Numbered from the stretch's first letter, positions 52,076 to 60,215 are shown. The stretch: 64,000 nt of DNA from Paramagnetospirillum magneticum AMB-1 (GCF_000009985.1 NC_007626.1:4879789-4943788), one strand, 5' to 3'. Made by a program: numbers and translations. The notes: generated from the sequence alone by a model not told the origin.

Positions 52076-52447
52076 CTACTGCGCCAGCTTCATGACGAAC
52101 ATCGGATCGAAGATCGCAGCGCCCCCACCGCCGCCGAGCACCACCACGGGACAATTGAAGGTATAGCCCACCTTCTGCGCCGCAGCCACGACCCCCAGCT
52201 TTCCCGTGTACCAGCGGATTGGCTCCTTAGTCGGCACAGGAACCTCTCCGTATGTAGCGAAGCTCGCGTCGCTGGCAACCACCTCCGACCCTCGCGGCAG
52301 CTTATTGGCGGCGTGCAGGATGCACTTCTTGGCCTCCAGCTCCTTGGTGGCGTCATCAGCCTCCCCCTTGACCCCCTTGACCCCCTTCGCCCACGCCGTC
52401 CCCACGACTCCCAGGACCACTAGGCCCGCCAAAATCCCCTTGAGCAT
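52076..52447 (-). CDS. Small secreted protein, 123 residues
   Basis: ATG 52447 follows GGAG by about 6 bases. MLKGILAGLVVLGVVGTAWA is a clean signal peptide. The mature start KGVKGVKG comes from a tandem 9-base DNA repeat (three copies of CCCCCTTGA type on the plus strand near 52370). Two cysteines (KKCILHAAN and TFNCPVVV) could bond. A glycine run GGGGG sits near the C-terminus. No family recognised. Confidence 0.6.
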   Translation of the reverse strand: MLKGILAGLVVLGVVGTAWAKGVKGVKGEADDATKELEAKKCILHAANKLPRGSEVVASDASFATYGEVPVPTKEPIRWYTGKLGVVAAAQKVGYTFNCPVVVLGGGGGAAIFDPMFVMKLAQ

Positions 52448-52524
52448 CACTTACTCCACATATGGTTGATGCCCAAGCCTAGCGTGATCGCTGGGGTCTG
52501 TACACCCGCTAGGCGATTTTACTC

Positions 52525-52964
52525 CTATCGCCCCTCGTATCGCTCGGCATGCCCGGCGTGGCGTCGCCAGTTCTCGACATAGGCCCGCGCCACGTCCTCA
52601 CCGGCCAAGATCACGACGTTCTCAGCGTTGCGCTCTTGGGCGGCCTTGGTGAAGTTGAAGCTCCCCGTCAGCACCCGGCGCCCGCCTGTCCCTTCTTCTG
52701 CCCGAGCTGACTGCTGTCGAGGATCACGCGCACGTCAACGCCACGTCGCCGGGCGTCCGCCAGGGCCTTGGTGATCTCCGGCGACGTGAAGCTGTACGCC
52801 TGGACCAGCACCTCTCGTCGGGCCTGCCCGATCTCGCGGACGATCACGCCGGTGCAGTCCTCGCCAGGGGTGAAGCACACCCCGGCGACCTCACCGGCAG
52901 CGACCGGCATTGACTCGAGAACCAAGCCGAAAGCCAGAGCCAGCCTCAAATTTGCTATTCGCAT
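52525..52964 (-). pseudogene. Phospholipase D-family nuclease, internal deletion and frameshift
   Basis: The first frame (52964 to 52668) has a signal peptide, VCFTPGEDCTGVIVREIGQA, LVQAYSFTSPEITKALADAR and VRVILDSSQLGQKK, the opening of a Nuc/PLD-type nuclease. It then stops. The expected C-terminal part follows in another frame: RRVLTGSFNFTKAAQERNAENVVIL, ending at 52525. The segment that should lie between them, with the catalytic HxK-x4-D motif, is absent. The gene is therefore broken and catalytically dead. Confidence 0.8.
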
Positions 52965-52990
52965 TTTGCCACGCTATCGTGAATGTGATT

Positions 52991-53045
52991 GAGGCCGAGC
53001 GTTGACGCGCCCGGCCTCGGTGCACAGTGAGGAGCCACACTGTGC
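52991..53045. repeat. Two tandem hairpins before the HUH-like gene
   Basis: GAGGCCG (52991-52997) pairs with CGGCCTC (53012-53018), and GCACAGT (53022-53028) with ACTGTGC (53039-53045). They lie about 100-150 bases before the HUH-like start. Hairpins in such a place could be a nicking site, but nothing proves it. Confidence 0.45.
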
Positions 53046-53140
53046 GTGGATTGTATCCATGTATCGAGGAGTCTAGCTGATCTCCTCAGCCCGCGCAAAT
53101 CGCCCTGGCTGTGCTCCCTATGACGACGAGGAGCACCGGC

Positions 53141-54088
53141 ATGACTACCGACCCAACCGAACCTAATAACTTGCATTCTGCGGACACGCAGGCCATGCAA
53201 AATTTTGATTTTCTCAAGTACGTCAAGAGGTTCGCCAGGAAACCCCGAAACCGAACAGTCTTAGAAGGGATAGACACCTCCCCTTCAATCCCCCTGGAAG
53301 AAGACCTCTCCCGGATGGCAAGAGCCCTGTCGAGCATCTCGTGCAAGACCCGGTTCTCCAATCATGACGACCACGACAAACTGGATCTGTGCGCTGGCGC
53401 CGCCTTGCTCCACGATCCAGACCTGACCGGCATGGCCTTCCTGTCCGTGAACCTGATCGAGGGCGAGACCACCGCCTCGGCCATGTCGGCAATCCGCAAG
53501 CGCATCACCCGGAGCAACGGCGGCCAGAGCGCCCGGTACTTCGGCGTGTTCGTCAACTACTCCAGGGTGAAGCACGGCAGGAACATCCGCTTCGACCACC
53601 ACCCTCATCTTCACCTGGTTGTCCTCGACTGCCCCAAGGGCTCCGACACCTACAAGGCCCTCGAAGGCTATTGCAGGCAGCGGGGCAAGACCAAGGCCCC
53701 TCGGAGCGGCAATATCCAGGCCCTCGACCATGATCTGTCGTGGACGGTCGGCTACCTCCGCAAGAACCTGACCGAGAGCGGAGCCGCCGGTCTGCAACAC
53801 CGGGATGAGGTCATCATTTCCGATCCCATCCGCGACGTGGCCGAAGCCATCGGTCAGGGCAAGATCGACATGGCCGAGAAGGTGGTGGCGCCCAAGACTC
53901 AGCCGGTCGAAATTGAGACGCGGACCACCCCCTCTCGAATTCGGCCAGAATTGGAGAGGGATGCCCCGGTGATGGTTCGCGTCGTCCAGAAGCTCCATGC
54001 AGAAGGTGCAGATCGGGCCGAAGCTGTCCGCCGTGTTCTCAGGGCCTGGGTAGAGCTTCGCGGTTTCAGTCTATCCCCGGCCCGATAG
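53141..54088 (+). CDS. Candidate HUH endonuclease / replication initiator-like protein
   Basis: A 315-residue protein with a motif order seen in rolling-circle initiators: a strand AFLSVNLIEGE, then FDHHPHLHLVVLD with the His-hydrophobic-His metal motif (HLH), then TVGYLRKNLTES, fitting the Y-x-x-K nicking motif. The acidic/helical C-terminus may bind DNA. ATG 53141 follows GAGGAG by 8 bases and is preferred over earlier ATGs. The assignment rests on motif pattern alone; a relaxase-like or phage-specific role is equally possible. Confidence 0.5.
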   Translation: MTTDPTEPNNLHSADTQAMQNFDFLKYVKRFARKPRNRTVLEGIDTSPSIPLEEDLSRMARALSSISCKTRFSNHDDHDKLDLCAGAALLHDPDLTGMAFLSVNLIEGETTASAMSAIRKRITRSNGGQSARYFGVFVNYSRVKHGRNIRFDHHPHLHLVVLDCPKGSDTYKALEGYCRQRGKTKAPRSGNIQALDHDLSWTVGYLRKNLTESGAAGLQHRDEVIISDPIRDVAEAIGQGKIDMAEKVVAPKTQPVEIETRTTPSRIRPELERDAPVMVRVVQKLHAEGADRAEAVRRVLRAWVELRGFSLSPAR

Positions 54089-54124
54089 GCTTTATTCCAT
54101 GAGGGTGAATTGACTGTGCCGCCA

Positions 54125-54466
54125 TCATGGCTGGCTAGCCCCTGAGAACCCTTTCTTTATCCACTTTCCCAGAAATACGGCAATAGAACCGAAAATCCAT
54201 ATCGCCAATATCGGCGATATGATCTTCTTAATGATCATAGCGTGCCTAATATCACCAAGGCGCTGATCAATATTTTCAAGTTCTCGTTTCATGCAAGGTT
54301 CGAATTTTTGGCTATTGTTGCGCACTTCTGAATTGCATTTATCTGAGGCATCAATTTCAATTTGATCTGACACCATCGGCATTAGTCGATAAATACTAAT
54401 ACTGCCGTAGAGACATATTAATGCCGAACCAATAACACCTAAGCGCTGCCATCCTGTTAATTTCAT
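54125..54466 (-). CDS. Small two-span membrane protein, AT-rich gene
   Basis: A 113-residue protein with hydrophobic segments near residues 9-28 (LGVIGSALICLYGSISIY) and 85-105 (IISPILAIWIFGSIAVFLG), joined by a charged loop with two cysteines. The start at 54466 (MKLTGWQRL) has AAGGA 8-9 bases upstream. The gene is visibly richer in A and T than everything around it, suggesting recent transfer. Function unknown. Confidence 0.55.
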   Translation of the reverse strand: MKLTGWQRLGVIGSALICLYGSISIYRLMPMVSDQIEIDASDKCNSEVRNNSQKFEPCMKRELENIDQRLGDIRHAMIIKKIISPILAIWIFGSIAVFLGKWIKKGFSGASQP

Positions 54467-54710
54467 CTGTACCATCCTTATATATAGTTTCTCACCTCTA
54501 TCGCATTCTATGATGTGGCAAAATCTCTTGCTATGCCACCATTCAGTTACATAGCACCGACATACCACCTCTGAGAATAGCCGGGTGGGCGCGAGGGCCT
54601 GATACGGACCTCCTGACTCCCAGGACGGGCCTTACAGCCCCGAAGCCATTCACGACATGTCAATGTAGACGGCCAGCATCTCGGGCCTTACAGGGGGCCG
54701 GAAATCGCAT

Positions 54711-54737
54711 CTAGTTTTGCAGTGCTGTATCTGCTGA
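54711..54737. other. Right attachment junction of element 1
   Basis: CTAGTTTTGCAGTGCT (54711-54726) is the exact inverse of the left arm, followed by GTAT and the shared core CTGCTGA (54731-54737), after which comM resumes. A 12-base direct repeat CGGGCCTTACAG at 54627-54638 and 54682-54693 lies just inside and may be an accessory binding site. Confidence 0.85.
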
Positions 54738-55014
54738 TGATGGGACCGCCCGGTTCGGGCAAATCCATGCTGGCCGCCAGACTGCCCGGCTTGCTGCCGC
54801 CGCTGGAGCCCTCCGAGGCCCTGGAGGTCAGCATGATCCACTCGGTGGCGGGGCAATTGGCCGAGGGCCGGCTGCTGACCCGGCGGCCCTTCCGCGATCC
54901 CCATCATTCCGCTTCCGTGCCCTCCCTGGTGGGCGGCGGCATGCGGGCCCGGCCGGGGGAAGTGTCGCTGGCCCATAACGGTGTTCTGTTCCTGGACGAG
55001 CTGCCCGAGTTCCA
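54738..55014 (+). pseudogene. comM: comM, second fragment (Walker A and B region)
   Basis: Continues the helicase after element 1: MMGPPGSGKSMLAARLPGLL (Walker A), RPFRDPHHSASVPSLVGGG and GEVSLAHNGVLFLDELPEF (Walker B). Element 2 is inserted directly after the PEF codons. This piece has no start of its own and no complete ATPase domain. Confidence 0.93.
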
Positions 55015-55040
55015 CGGTATTATGGAGCAAACACACCAAG
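55007..55040. repeat. Left target duplication and terminal inverted repeat of element 2
   Basis: GAGTTCCA (55007-55014) is the 8-bp target duplication. The 26-bp terminal repeat (55015-55040) begins CGGTATTATGGAGC and ends ACACACCAAG. It matches the right end (60657-60682) exactly in inverse. Confidence 0.95.
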
Positions 55041-55082
55041 GGCGGTTTGCCTCTGCTGGGGCCATGACGCTACCCTGCAGCC

Positions 55083-55457
55083 ATGGCACTTCCTCACGTC
55101 ATAACCGCCCTCATGGCAAAAAGAGCAGAACTCGCTGGGCTGCTGGAGCATCACCAGGCCCTGGTTCGGCAGACGATTATCGACCTCGATAACGTGGATG
55201 CCACTCTGCGTCTGTTCGATGCCGACATCGCTCTCGAAGAAATCAAGCCCAGGCCGATTCCGCCACGCCATTGCGCTTATAAAGGAGAGGTGGCCCGAAT
55301 CTGCTTTGGCAGCATGCGCGAGGCAAATAGACCCCTTACGACCGAGGAATTGGCCAGACACGTGATGGCCGAGCGCGGCATGAACCTGGAAGACAAGCGT
55401 CTCACCAGGTCAATCGTGAAGCGGGTTGGGGCATCGGGCCCGAGCCGGCATCGATGA
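55083..55457 (+). CDS. Element-associated small protein, C-terminus altered
   Basis: A 124-residue helical protein: MALPHVITALMAKRAELAGL, then TIIDLDNVDATLRLFDADIA and RPLTTEELARHVMAERGMNL. I recall related small proteins near transposon ends in alphaproteobacteria, but cannot verify this. After IVKRVGA the sequence changes to a short unrelated tail (SGPSRHR) that overlaps the end of the opposite gene by 56 bases, so the C-terminus was probably replaced when the glycan cluster arrived. Confidence 0.55.
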   Translation: MALPHVITALMAKRAELAGLLEHHQALVRQTIIDLDNVDATLRLFDADIALEEIKPRPIPPRHCAYKGEVARICFGSMREANRPLTTEELARHVMAERGMNLEDKRLTRSIVKRVGASGPSRHR

Positions 55458-56316
55458 TCCCGGCGCGAGCTAGATAAGGCAGGACGGAATAGGAGTTGTC
55501 AGAGCCGCAATCCTGCCTTTGAAGGATCACCGGAGACGAGAGTGCGAGCGCTCCGAGCTCCTGGAAACGGTAGTTGATCCACATGTCGACGGGGCCGATG
55601 ACCGGCATCGCGCGAAGCAGCGCCGCAGCACCCTCGCGGGACAGCACGTAGCCGGACAGAAACCATAGTCCGCGCACTGGCCGGAAGAGAGCTTCGCAGG
55701 GATCGGCGCGATTGGCCGTCCCTCCGGCGTCCGCGTAGGACAGGTAAAGCAGGCGCGGTCCGCCTTCGGTGCGGCATCGTTCGAGGGCGGCGCACCAGCC
55801 ACGGTCGATGGCAGCAGCCGCACCGGGTCTGAACCAGACGTCATCCTCGAGCACCAGGACGTGCTCGTGCTTTCCCGTCGCGACAGCCTTCCAGACCTCG
55901 ATGTGAGACCTCGCAACCGCCACCTCCTGACGCGTCATGCGGACTGGCTCATCGGCGCTAAAGCACTCCTCCAGCCTCGCATCCGGTTGGACGTGGAGTT
56001 GGTTCCCCAGGCGGTAGTTCGGATCGACGTCGGCCGTCGCCGCCACGGCGCGGCCGTCACGTGCGTCCACCGCTGCGAGTCGTGTCGTGATCGATGTGAG
56101 ATGATCGCCGTCGGAGGTTCGAAAGCGGCCGAGTTCGCGGAGCACCCGACGCCACCTCGCCGGCTGCCGGTCGAGGTTCAAGATCAAGATCGATCCGATC
56201 CTGTCGGGCCCCGCGCCAAAGGCAGAAATCCGACCACCGGGCAGCGCTCCAATGGCGACGCGCAGAGCGCGAAAGGCGAGGCTGCGCAGCAGGCCGGAGG
56301 CTTCGTGGAGGTTCAT
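55402..56316 (-). CDS. Glycosyltransferase family 25-like
   Basis: A 304-residue protein of the GT25 type (LPS biosynthesis/procollagen galactosyltransferase-like). SILILNLDRQPARWRRVLRE opens the domain, EVAVARSHIEVWKAV follows, and HVLVLEDDVWF carries the acidic metal motif; the C-terminal DMWINYRFQELG is also typical. The stop falls in sequence that belongs to the opposite small gene, so the native C-terminus is probably lost or changed. The start overlaps the previous stop by ATGA. Confidence 0.75.
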   Translation of the reverse strand: MNLHEASGLLRSLAFRALRVAIGALPGGRISAFGAGPDRIGSILILNLDRQPARWRRVLRELGRFRTSDGDHLTSITTRLAAVDARDGRAVAATADVDPNYRLGNQLHVQPDARLEECFSADEPVRMTRQEVAVARSHIEVWKAVATGKHEHVLVLEDDVWFRPGAAAAIDRGWCAALERCRTEGGPRLLYLSYADAGGTANRADPCEALFRPVRGLWFLSGYVLSREGAAALLRAMPVIGPVDMWINYRFQELGALALSSPVILQRQDCGSDNSYSVLPYLARAGIIDAGSGPMPQPASRLTW

Positions 56317-57206
56317 AGGCTTAATCCAGCGTCCATGTTGCGCCAGTTGCGCGCGTCGTTGCGATAGGAGAGGTGCCAGCGAGTCTCCGCGATGGCCTCC
56401 CAGTCGCGGAGCAATTCGAAGTCGAGAGGTGTTCCGGCGGCGATCAGGTTGCGCGCGTGGGCCGCCAGGGCGGCCGTGAGGTTTCCTGGCCCCGTCGTCG
56501 TCTGGATCTCGGGGCGCTGGTCCTCGCCGAGCAGCCGATCGGTTGCTCGAGAGAGCGCAACTCGCAGGACGGGATGACCGGCGGGTGCCGCGATCGGGTT
56601 ATTGTTAACGTAGAAAATGCGCCCGTGGGTACGCAAATTGGGGCGCCAAATTTCGGCGGCCGGTACCATACGCGCTGACGGGATATCGTAGCACAGCGGC
56701 TGTACCTTCAGCCGACCATCGCCGAACAACTCATTCCAGCCATCTCCCAGCAGCATGTCGTCCGCATCGACATAGAGTCCGCCCTCCGCGAGCACGAAGC
56801 ACATCCGCAGATAGTCGCTGCGCATCGCGGGGTGTCGGCAGCGCGCGAACGCCTCGCACTCGCGGGTGCCGTAATGTTCGGCAATGTACGCCGCCGCACT
56901 CTCATCGCAGAACATACGGACCTCGAAGCCTTCATCGACGAGGCGGTCCCAGCTTGCTAGGCAGTCGCGCACGTCGTCCGGCAGGTCACTTGGGTCGTGC
57001 CAGTATTGGATCAGCGTCCGGGGCACCACCGGCAGTTCGCTCGCCTCGGAAGACCGTGGGCACTGAAGCAGATGCAGAGTAAGTTTCCGGATGAACGCAG
57101 AGCGCAGTTGATCGCTTTCCTCGAATCCGGGGGGATAGGCGTTCATTCTGAGTATGGCCTTCTGTACCTGAGGTTCGGATTGGGCGGCGTTGACCCCGTT
57201 GCCCAT
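56313..57206 (-). CDS. Glycosyltransferase with DXD motif (Gly_transf_sug type)
   Basis: A 297-residue protein resembling the DXD-sugar transferase family of capsule and LPS loci: PRTLIQYWHDPSDLPDDVRD, then HPAMRSDYLRMCFVLAEGGL and YVDADDMLL with the D-x-D pair. The start at 57206 is 9 bases after the carbamoyltransferase stop; ATG 57146 is an alternative. Sugar and acceptor are not predictable. Confidence 0.75.
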   Translation of the reverse strand: MGNGVNAAQSEPQVQKAILRMNAYPPGFEESDQLRSAFIRKLTLHLLQCPRSSEASELPVVPRTLIQYWHDPSDLPDDVRDCLASWDRLVDEGFEVRMFCDESAAAYIAEHYGTRECEAFARCRHPAMRSDYLRMCFVLAEGGLYVDADDMLLGDGWNELFGDGRLKVQPLCYDIPSARMVPAAEIWRPNLRTHGRIFYVNNNPIAAPAGHPVLRVALSRATDRLLGEDQRPEIQTTTGPGNLTAALAAHARNLIAAGTPLDFELLRDWEAIAETRWHLSYRNDARNWRNMDAGLSL

Positions 57207-57215
57207 GTAACCGGA

Positions 57216-58085
57216 CTACGCGCTGCTGGCCCCGCGCGCACCGGGGACCGGCATAGCGGACACTTTAAGATGAGCCTGATAGCGTTCCGAGCTCTTCAGC
57301 AAGTGCGCCCGTCCGTTAACCACGAAGCCGTCGAGGCCGTGCTGGACAGCGTAAGCGTCGAGGTCGCCGATGTTGTTGATGAAGCCCTTCCCGCTGAAGT
57401 TCAGCGAGGTGTTGCACAGTACCCCGTAGCCTGTGCGGGCGCTGAACGCGGTAAGTAGGCCGTAGAGGTTCCTGTTGGAGGCAGGCGTGACCGTCTGGAT
57501 CCGGGCGGTGCCGTTCACGTGCGTAACGGCGGCCAGCGCGTCCGTGGTCGATTTGTACGTGTAAAGCATGTACGGGCTCGCTTGATGGCAGCCAAACCAT
57601 CGCGCGGCGTCCTTATTCAAGCAGACGGGCGCGATCGGACGAAACTGCTCGCGCTGCTTGATCACGTTTAGCCGCTCCCTGATGCTGTCGTGGAACGGGG
57701 CGGCAAGGATGGACCTGTTGCCGAGCGCGCGGGGACCAATCTCATACCGGCCGCTCACCCATCCAAGGACGAGGTCGTTGGCAAGCAATTCCGCCACCTC
57801 ACTGTGGTCTATGTCGTAGATGTCGTATCGCCAGGAGTCGAACGTCCCGCCGGACTGGAATGCGAGCCCAGAGTAGACGTCCCACTCGATCTTCGGATTT
57901 CCGGTGAAGTAGAATTGCGCGTCGATCGCTGTCCCGATGGCGGAGCCAGAATCATTGGCAACGGGGGGCACGAACACGTCGGAGAAGAAGCCTGTCTCCT
58001 TCCACTTGGTGTTCCAGTCGCAGTTCAGGCCGCAACCGCCAGCGATCACTAGGGGCTGGTTCGGCGTGAGGTTTTCGCGCGCATA
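57216..58085 (-). pseudogene. Carbamoyltransferase (NodU/CmcH type), 5'-truncated
   Basis: Encodes only the C-terminal half of a family normally near 550-600 residues. VIAGGCGLNCDWNTKWKETG and VFVPPVANDSGSAIGTAIDA are the end of the first domain; GRYEIGPRALGNRSILAAPF and FRPIAPVCL follow in the C-terminal domain. Upstream codons continue in frame to about 58085 and then meet a stop without a start. Such enzymes carbamoylate sugars or natural products. A shortened product from GTG 58049 is possible but would lack the N-terminal catalytic part. Confidence 0.78.
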
Positions 58086-58639
58086 GGCACCACTAAGGCA
58101 TCACCGGTGGCTTGAGTAGAAGCCTGTTTCTAAAGTGGGCCGCGGGCAGTAAGACTGGCGGGCGTCAGGTTCGGTTAGATTCTTTCAGTCTCGTCACTGC
58201 CTTAGCCCAAGGATGACGCCTAGAGAACCTATCCCTTACCGATCAGCCCTGCTAAGGCGATAGACCCGGCTTTCGGCCACAGCCCAGTCTGTCGCCTCAT
58301 CTACCGACGATGCCGCGGACGGATGGTCGCTGGCGAGCCAATTTCCTCCAGCGAGACCGGCTGATTGGTCTCTCCATCGGGTGAGTGCGTAAGTCGAGAG
58401 GGCCTCGGCAATGGGCTCCTCAGCACGTGTGGCTGGATCAGCGTCTCGATGCCGATGCTCGACGTGGAACTGCTGGTTCCAGGCATCGGCGTGTTCGCTA
58501 AGTGCGGAGTATTCTGCATCGATTCTGCATCCTGTCCGTTAAGGTCGGTTCTGTCCAGACGATGAATTGGCCTCAGCAACCCTTCGAGCCGTTCGTCAAT
58601 CAAAGGGTAGGCGCGAGATAAAGCCCCACTGACCGGAGT
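58086..58639. other. Degenerate stretch with a remnant of a paralogous gene
   Basis: No intact gene in 554 bases. The segment 58236-58318 on the minus strand can be read as ...SSVDEATDWAVAESRVYRLS..., matching the C-terminus of the next gene (IDEAAGWAMAESRVYCLG), with about three quarters of bases identical over 60 (58249-58308 against 58654-58713). The remainder (58319-58639) has an open minus-strand frame of 100 codons of low-complexity character that I do not accept as a gene. Confidence 0.55.
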
Positions 58640-59599
58640 TCACCTGGCCCTGCCGAGACAATAGACCCGGCTCTCAGCCATGGCCCAACCTGCCGCCTCG
58701 TCTATCCAGAGGACCGGAGACGAGCGGAAAGTAAACCTTTCGGGGTCGGCATAGGGGTGGTTCAGGCATCGGCCTCGCAAGACCTCGAAGATCCCTTGAT
58801 CGGTTTTGATCACACCGAGGCGCCAGTCCTCGATACGGGCACACCGATCAGGAACGCCCGGTGGCAACCAATCCAGCGGAGCCCCGCGGGCAGCACGTTG
58901 ATCCCGACCGCCATTGTTGATCTGCTCGCGGATCGCCAGGGCGACAATGCGCAGGGGCTCACTCAGAATGTCGAGTGACTGCCCCAGTTGATCGGCCAGC
59001 AGGTTTCGCCAGAGCGTCATTCTTCCCATGATCGCGCCATGCCGGGCCAAGCCCTCGGCGGTGGCGCCATCAATCCGACGCCCAAGGCCACGGGCCAGAA
59101 TCTGGGCCGCTACCGGCCAATCCGGCAATGCCGGGGGAACAGGCTCCATTTCCAGACCGTTGCCAAACCAGCGCCCATGATCTCGGTCATAGCCCACCGT
59201 CCTTGGAAACAGCGGCCGGTCGAGAAGACCACACAGGTGAGCGGCGAGCTCCGATCCCACCGCCAGCCTCCAGCCGTGCTGCCGGGCCAACGCTTCTGCG
59301 TAGAGGGCGGGGGCCGGGGGCAAATGCGGCATCGGTGAAACCACTCCGAAGGCCGCCAGCAGATCATCGCGATCACGCTCGACATAGACGTGCCGCGACA
59401 CCGGTGAAATGTGGCATTCGCGCAGGGCTGTGGCGATCTCGGCGGATGTAACGCCGGCGGCCTGCAGTTCGGCCAATGCCACGGGCGCCGACGTGAAACC
59501 GTGATTGCCCACGGCAAGGGCCAATCTGGTTGGTTCGGCCAAATCCCGGTTCTTGCGGATGGCGCTCAGGATGCCGAAGAGCGGAGAAGTGTCGTCCAT
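58640..59599 (-). CDS. Uncharacterised protein, 319 residues (three-gene operon, third)
   Basis: Family not recognised. ATG 59599 follows a strong GGAGGGGAGGG. The N-terminal half (LALAVGNHGFTSAPVALAEL, ALRECHISPVSRHVYVERDR) looks like a helical DNA- or ligand-binding region; the C-terminal half contains RIEDWRLGVIKTDQGIFEVL and ends in an aromatic beta segment that also occurs as a remnant downstream. No membrane segment or signal peptide. The gap to the previous gene is 37 bases. Confidence 0.65.
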   Translation of the reverse strand: MDDTSPLFGILSAIRKNRDLAEPTRLALAVGNHGFTSAPVALAELQAAGVTSAEIATALRECHISPVSRHVYVERDRDDLLAAFGVVSPMPHLPPAPALYAEALARQHGWRLAVGSELAAHLCGLLDRPLFPRTVGYDRDHGRWFGNGLEMEPVPPALPDWPVAAQILARGLGRRIDGATAEGLARHGAIMGRMTLWRNLLADQLGQSLDILSEPLRIVALAIREQINNGGRDQRAARGAPLDWLPPGVPDRCARIEDWRLGVIKTDQGIFEVLRGRCLNHPYADPERFTFRSSPVLWIDEAAGWAMAESRVYCLGRAR

Positions 59600-59636
59600 G
59601 ACCCTCCCCTCCAGAGGCAGGCGGAAGCGGTTCATT

Positions 59637-60215
59637 CTAGTCATCGGTCGCCTGTTTATTGCCGTCCGATGGCAGGACCGTTATCGCCTGGCCTTCGTGG
59701 ATCTCGACGCGGGCCAACTCGACACCGCGATGGAGGAGGCGCGTTGTCGTGGAATGCTCAATGGCTCGCTCCACCGCCATCACCCGCGCGTCGGATTCCG
59801 TGTAGTACGGGACCGGCACCCAGACATGGGCATACATGACGCCGGGAGCGGCCTCGATGATCAGCACATATCCGTCATCGGAATCATCGGCCGGCCAGAA
59901 CCAACGCTCCTCGGGCAGTACCGCACGCCAGGCCAGCACCTCCTCGGCCGCCTCCAAGAGCGCGATCTTTTTAGGATTGCCCGGTTCATCCGCCAGCAGG
60001 GCGCGACAATTGTCGCGGTAGAAGAGCCAGTCTTGTGTCGGCGCCGATTTCGACGGCGGCTCGATGAGGACGCTCCGGCCCTCCGACGGCATCACCGCCG
60101 GCAACCCATCTGGGTGTAGCCGCCACAGGCTTTCCCCGGTCGTCGAGGCCGGTTCGCCTGTCAGGGTGCTCATTCGGCGTCGCCGCAGTTCCTCGGCGGA
60201 TAGGGGCCCATTCAT
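59637..60215 (-). CDS. Uncharacterised protein, 192 residues (three-gene operon, second)
   Basis: Family not recognised. AGAGGG precedes ATG 60215. The protein starts MNGPLSAEELRRRRMSTLTG, has a helical centre (FYRDNCRALLADEPGNPKKI) and an aromatic acidic beta region (ERWFWPADDSDDGYVLIIEA, PGVMYAHVWVPVPYYTE). The tail is polar. Soluble by appearance. Confidence 0.62.
   Translation of the reverse strand: MNGPLSAEELRRRRMSTLTGEPASTTGESLWRLHPDGLPAVMPSEGRSVLIEPPSKSAPTQDWLFYRDNCRALLADEPGNPKKIALLEAAEEVLAWRAVLPEERWFWPADDSDDGYVLIIEAAPGVMYAHVWVPVPYYTESDARVMAVERAIEHSTTTRLLHRGVELARVEIHEGQAITVLPSDGNKQATDD

Larger units (their letters stand above)
42430..54737. mobile_element. Element 1: decayed phage-like element with serine recombinase ends, about 12.3 kb
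   Basis: Interrupts comM between the codons for LL and MM of NLLMMGPPGSGKS. Its ends carry perfect 16-bp inverted arms and share a 7-base core CTGCTGA. Cargo: a 5'-truncated large serine recombinase, a tape measure protein with three upstream phage-like genes, a small zinc-ribbon protein, two secreted proteins, an intact small serine recombinase, a broken PLD nuclease, a candidate HUH endonuclease and an AT-rich small membrane protein. No capsid, portal or terminase gene is recognised, so this is a remnant or a satellite-like element rather than a whole prophage. Confidence 0.85.

Noticed and set aside
58301..58603. Minus-strand frame of 100 codons in the degenerate stretch of element 2
   Set aside because: Low-complexity composition, no ribosome binding site and partial overlap with the decayed paralogue tail in another frame.
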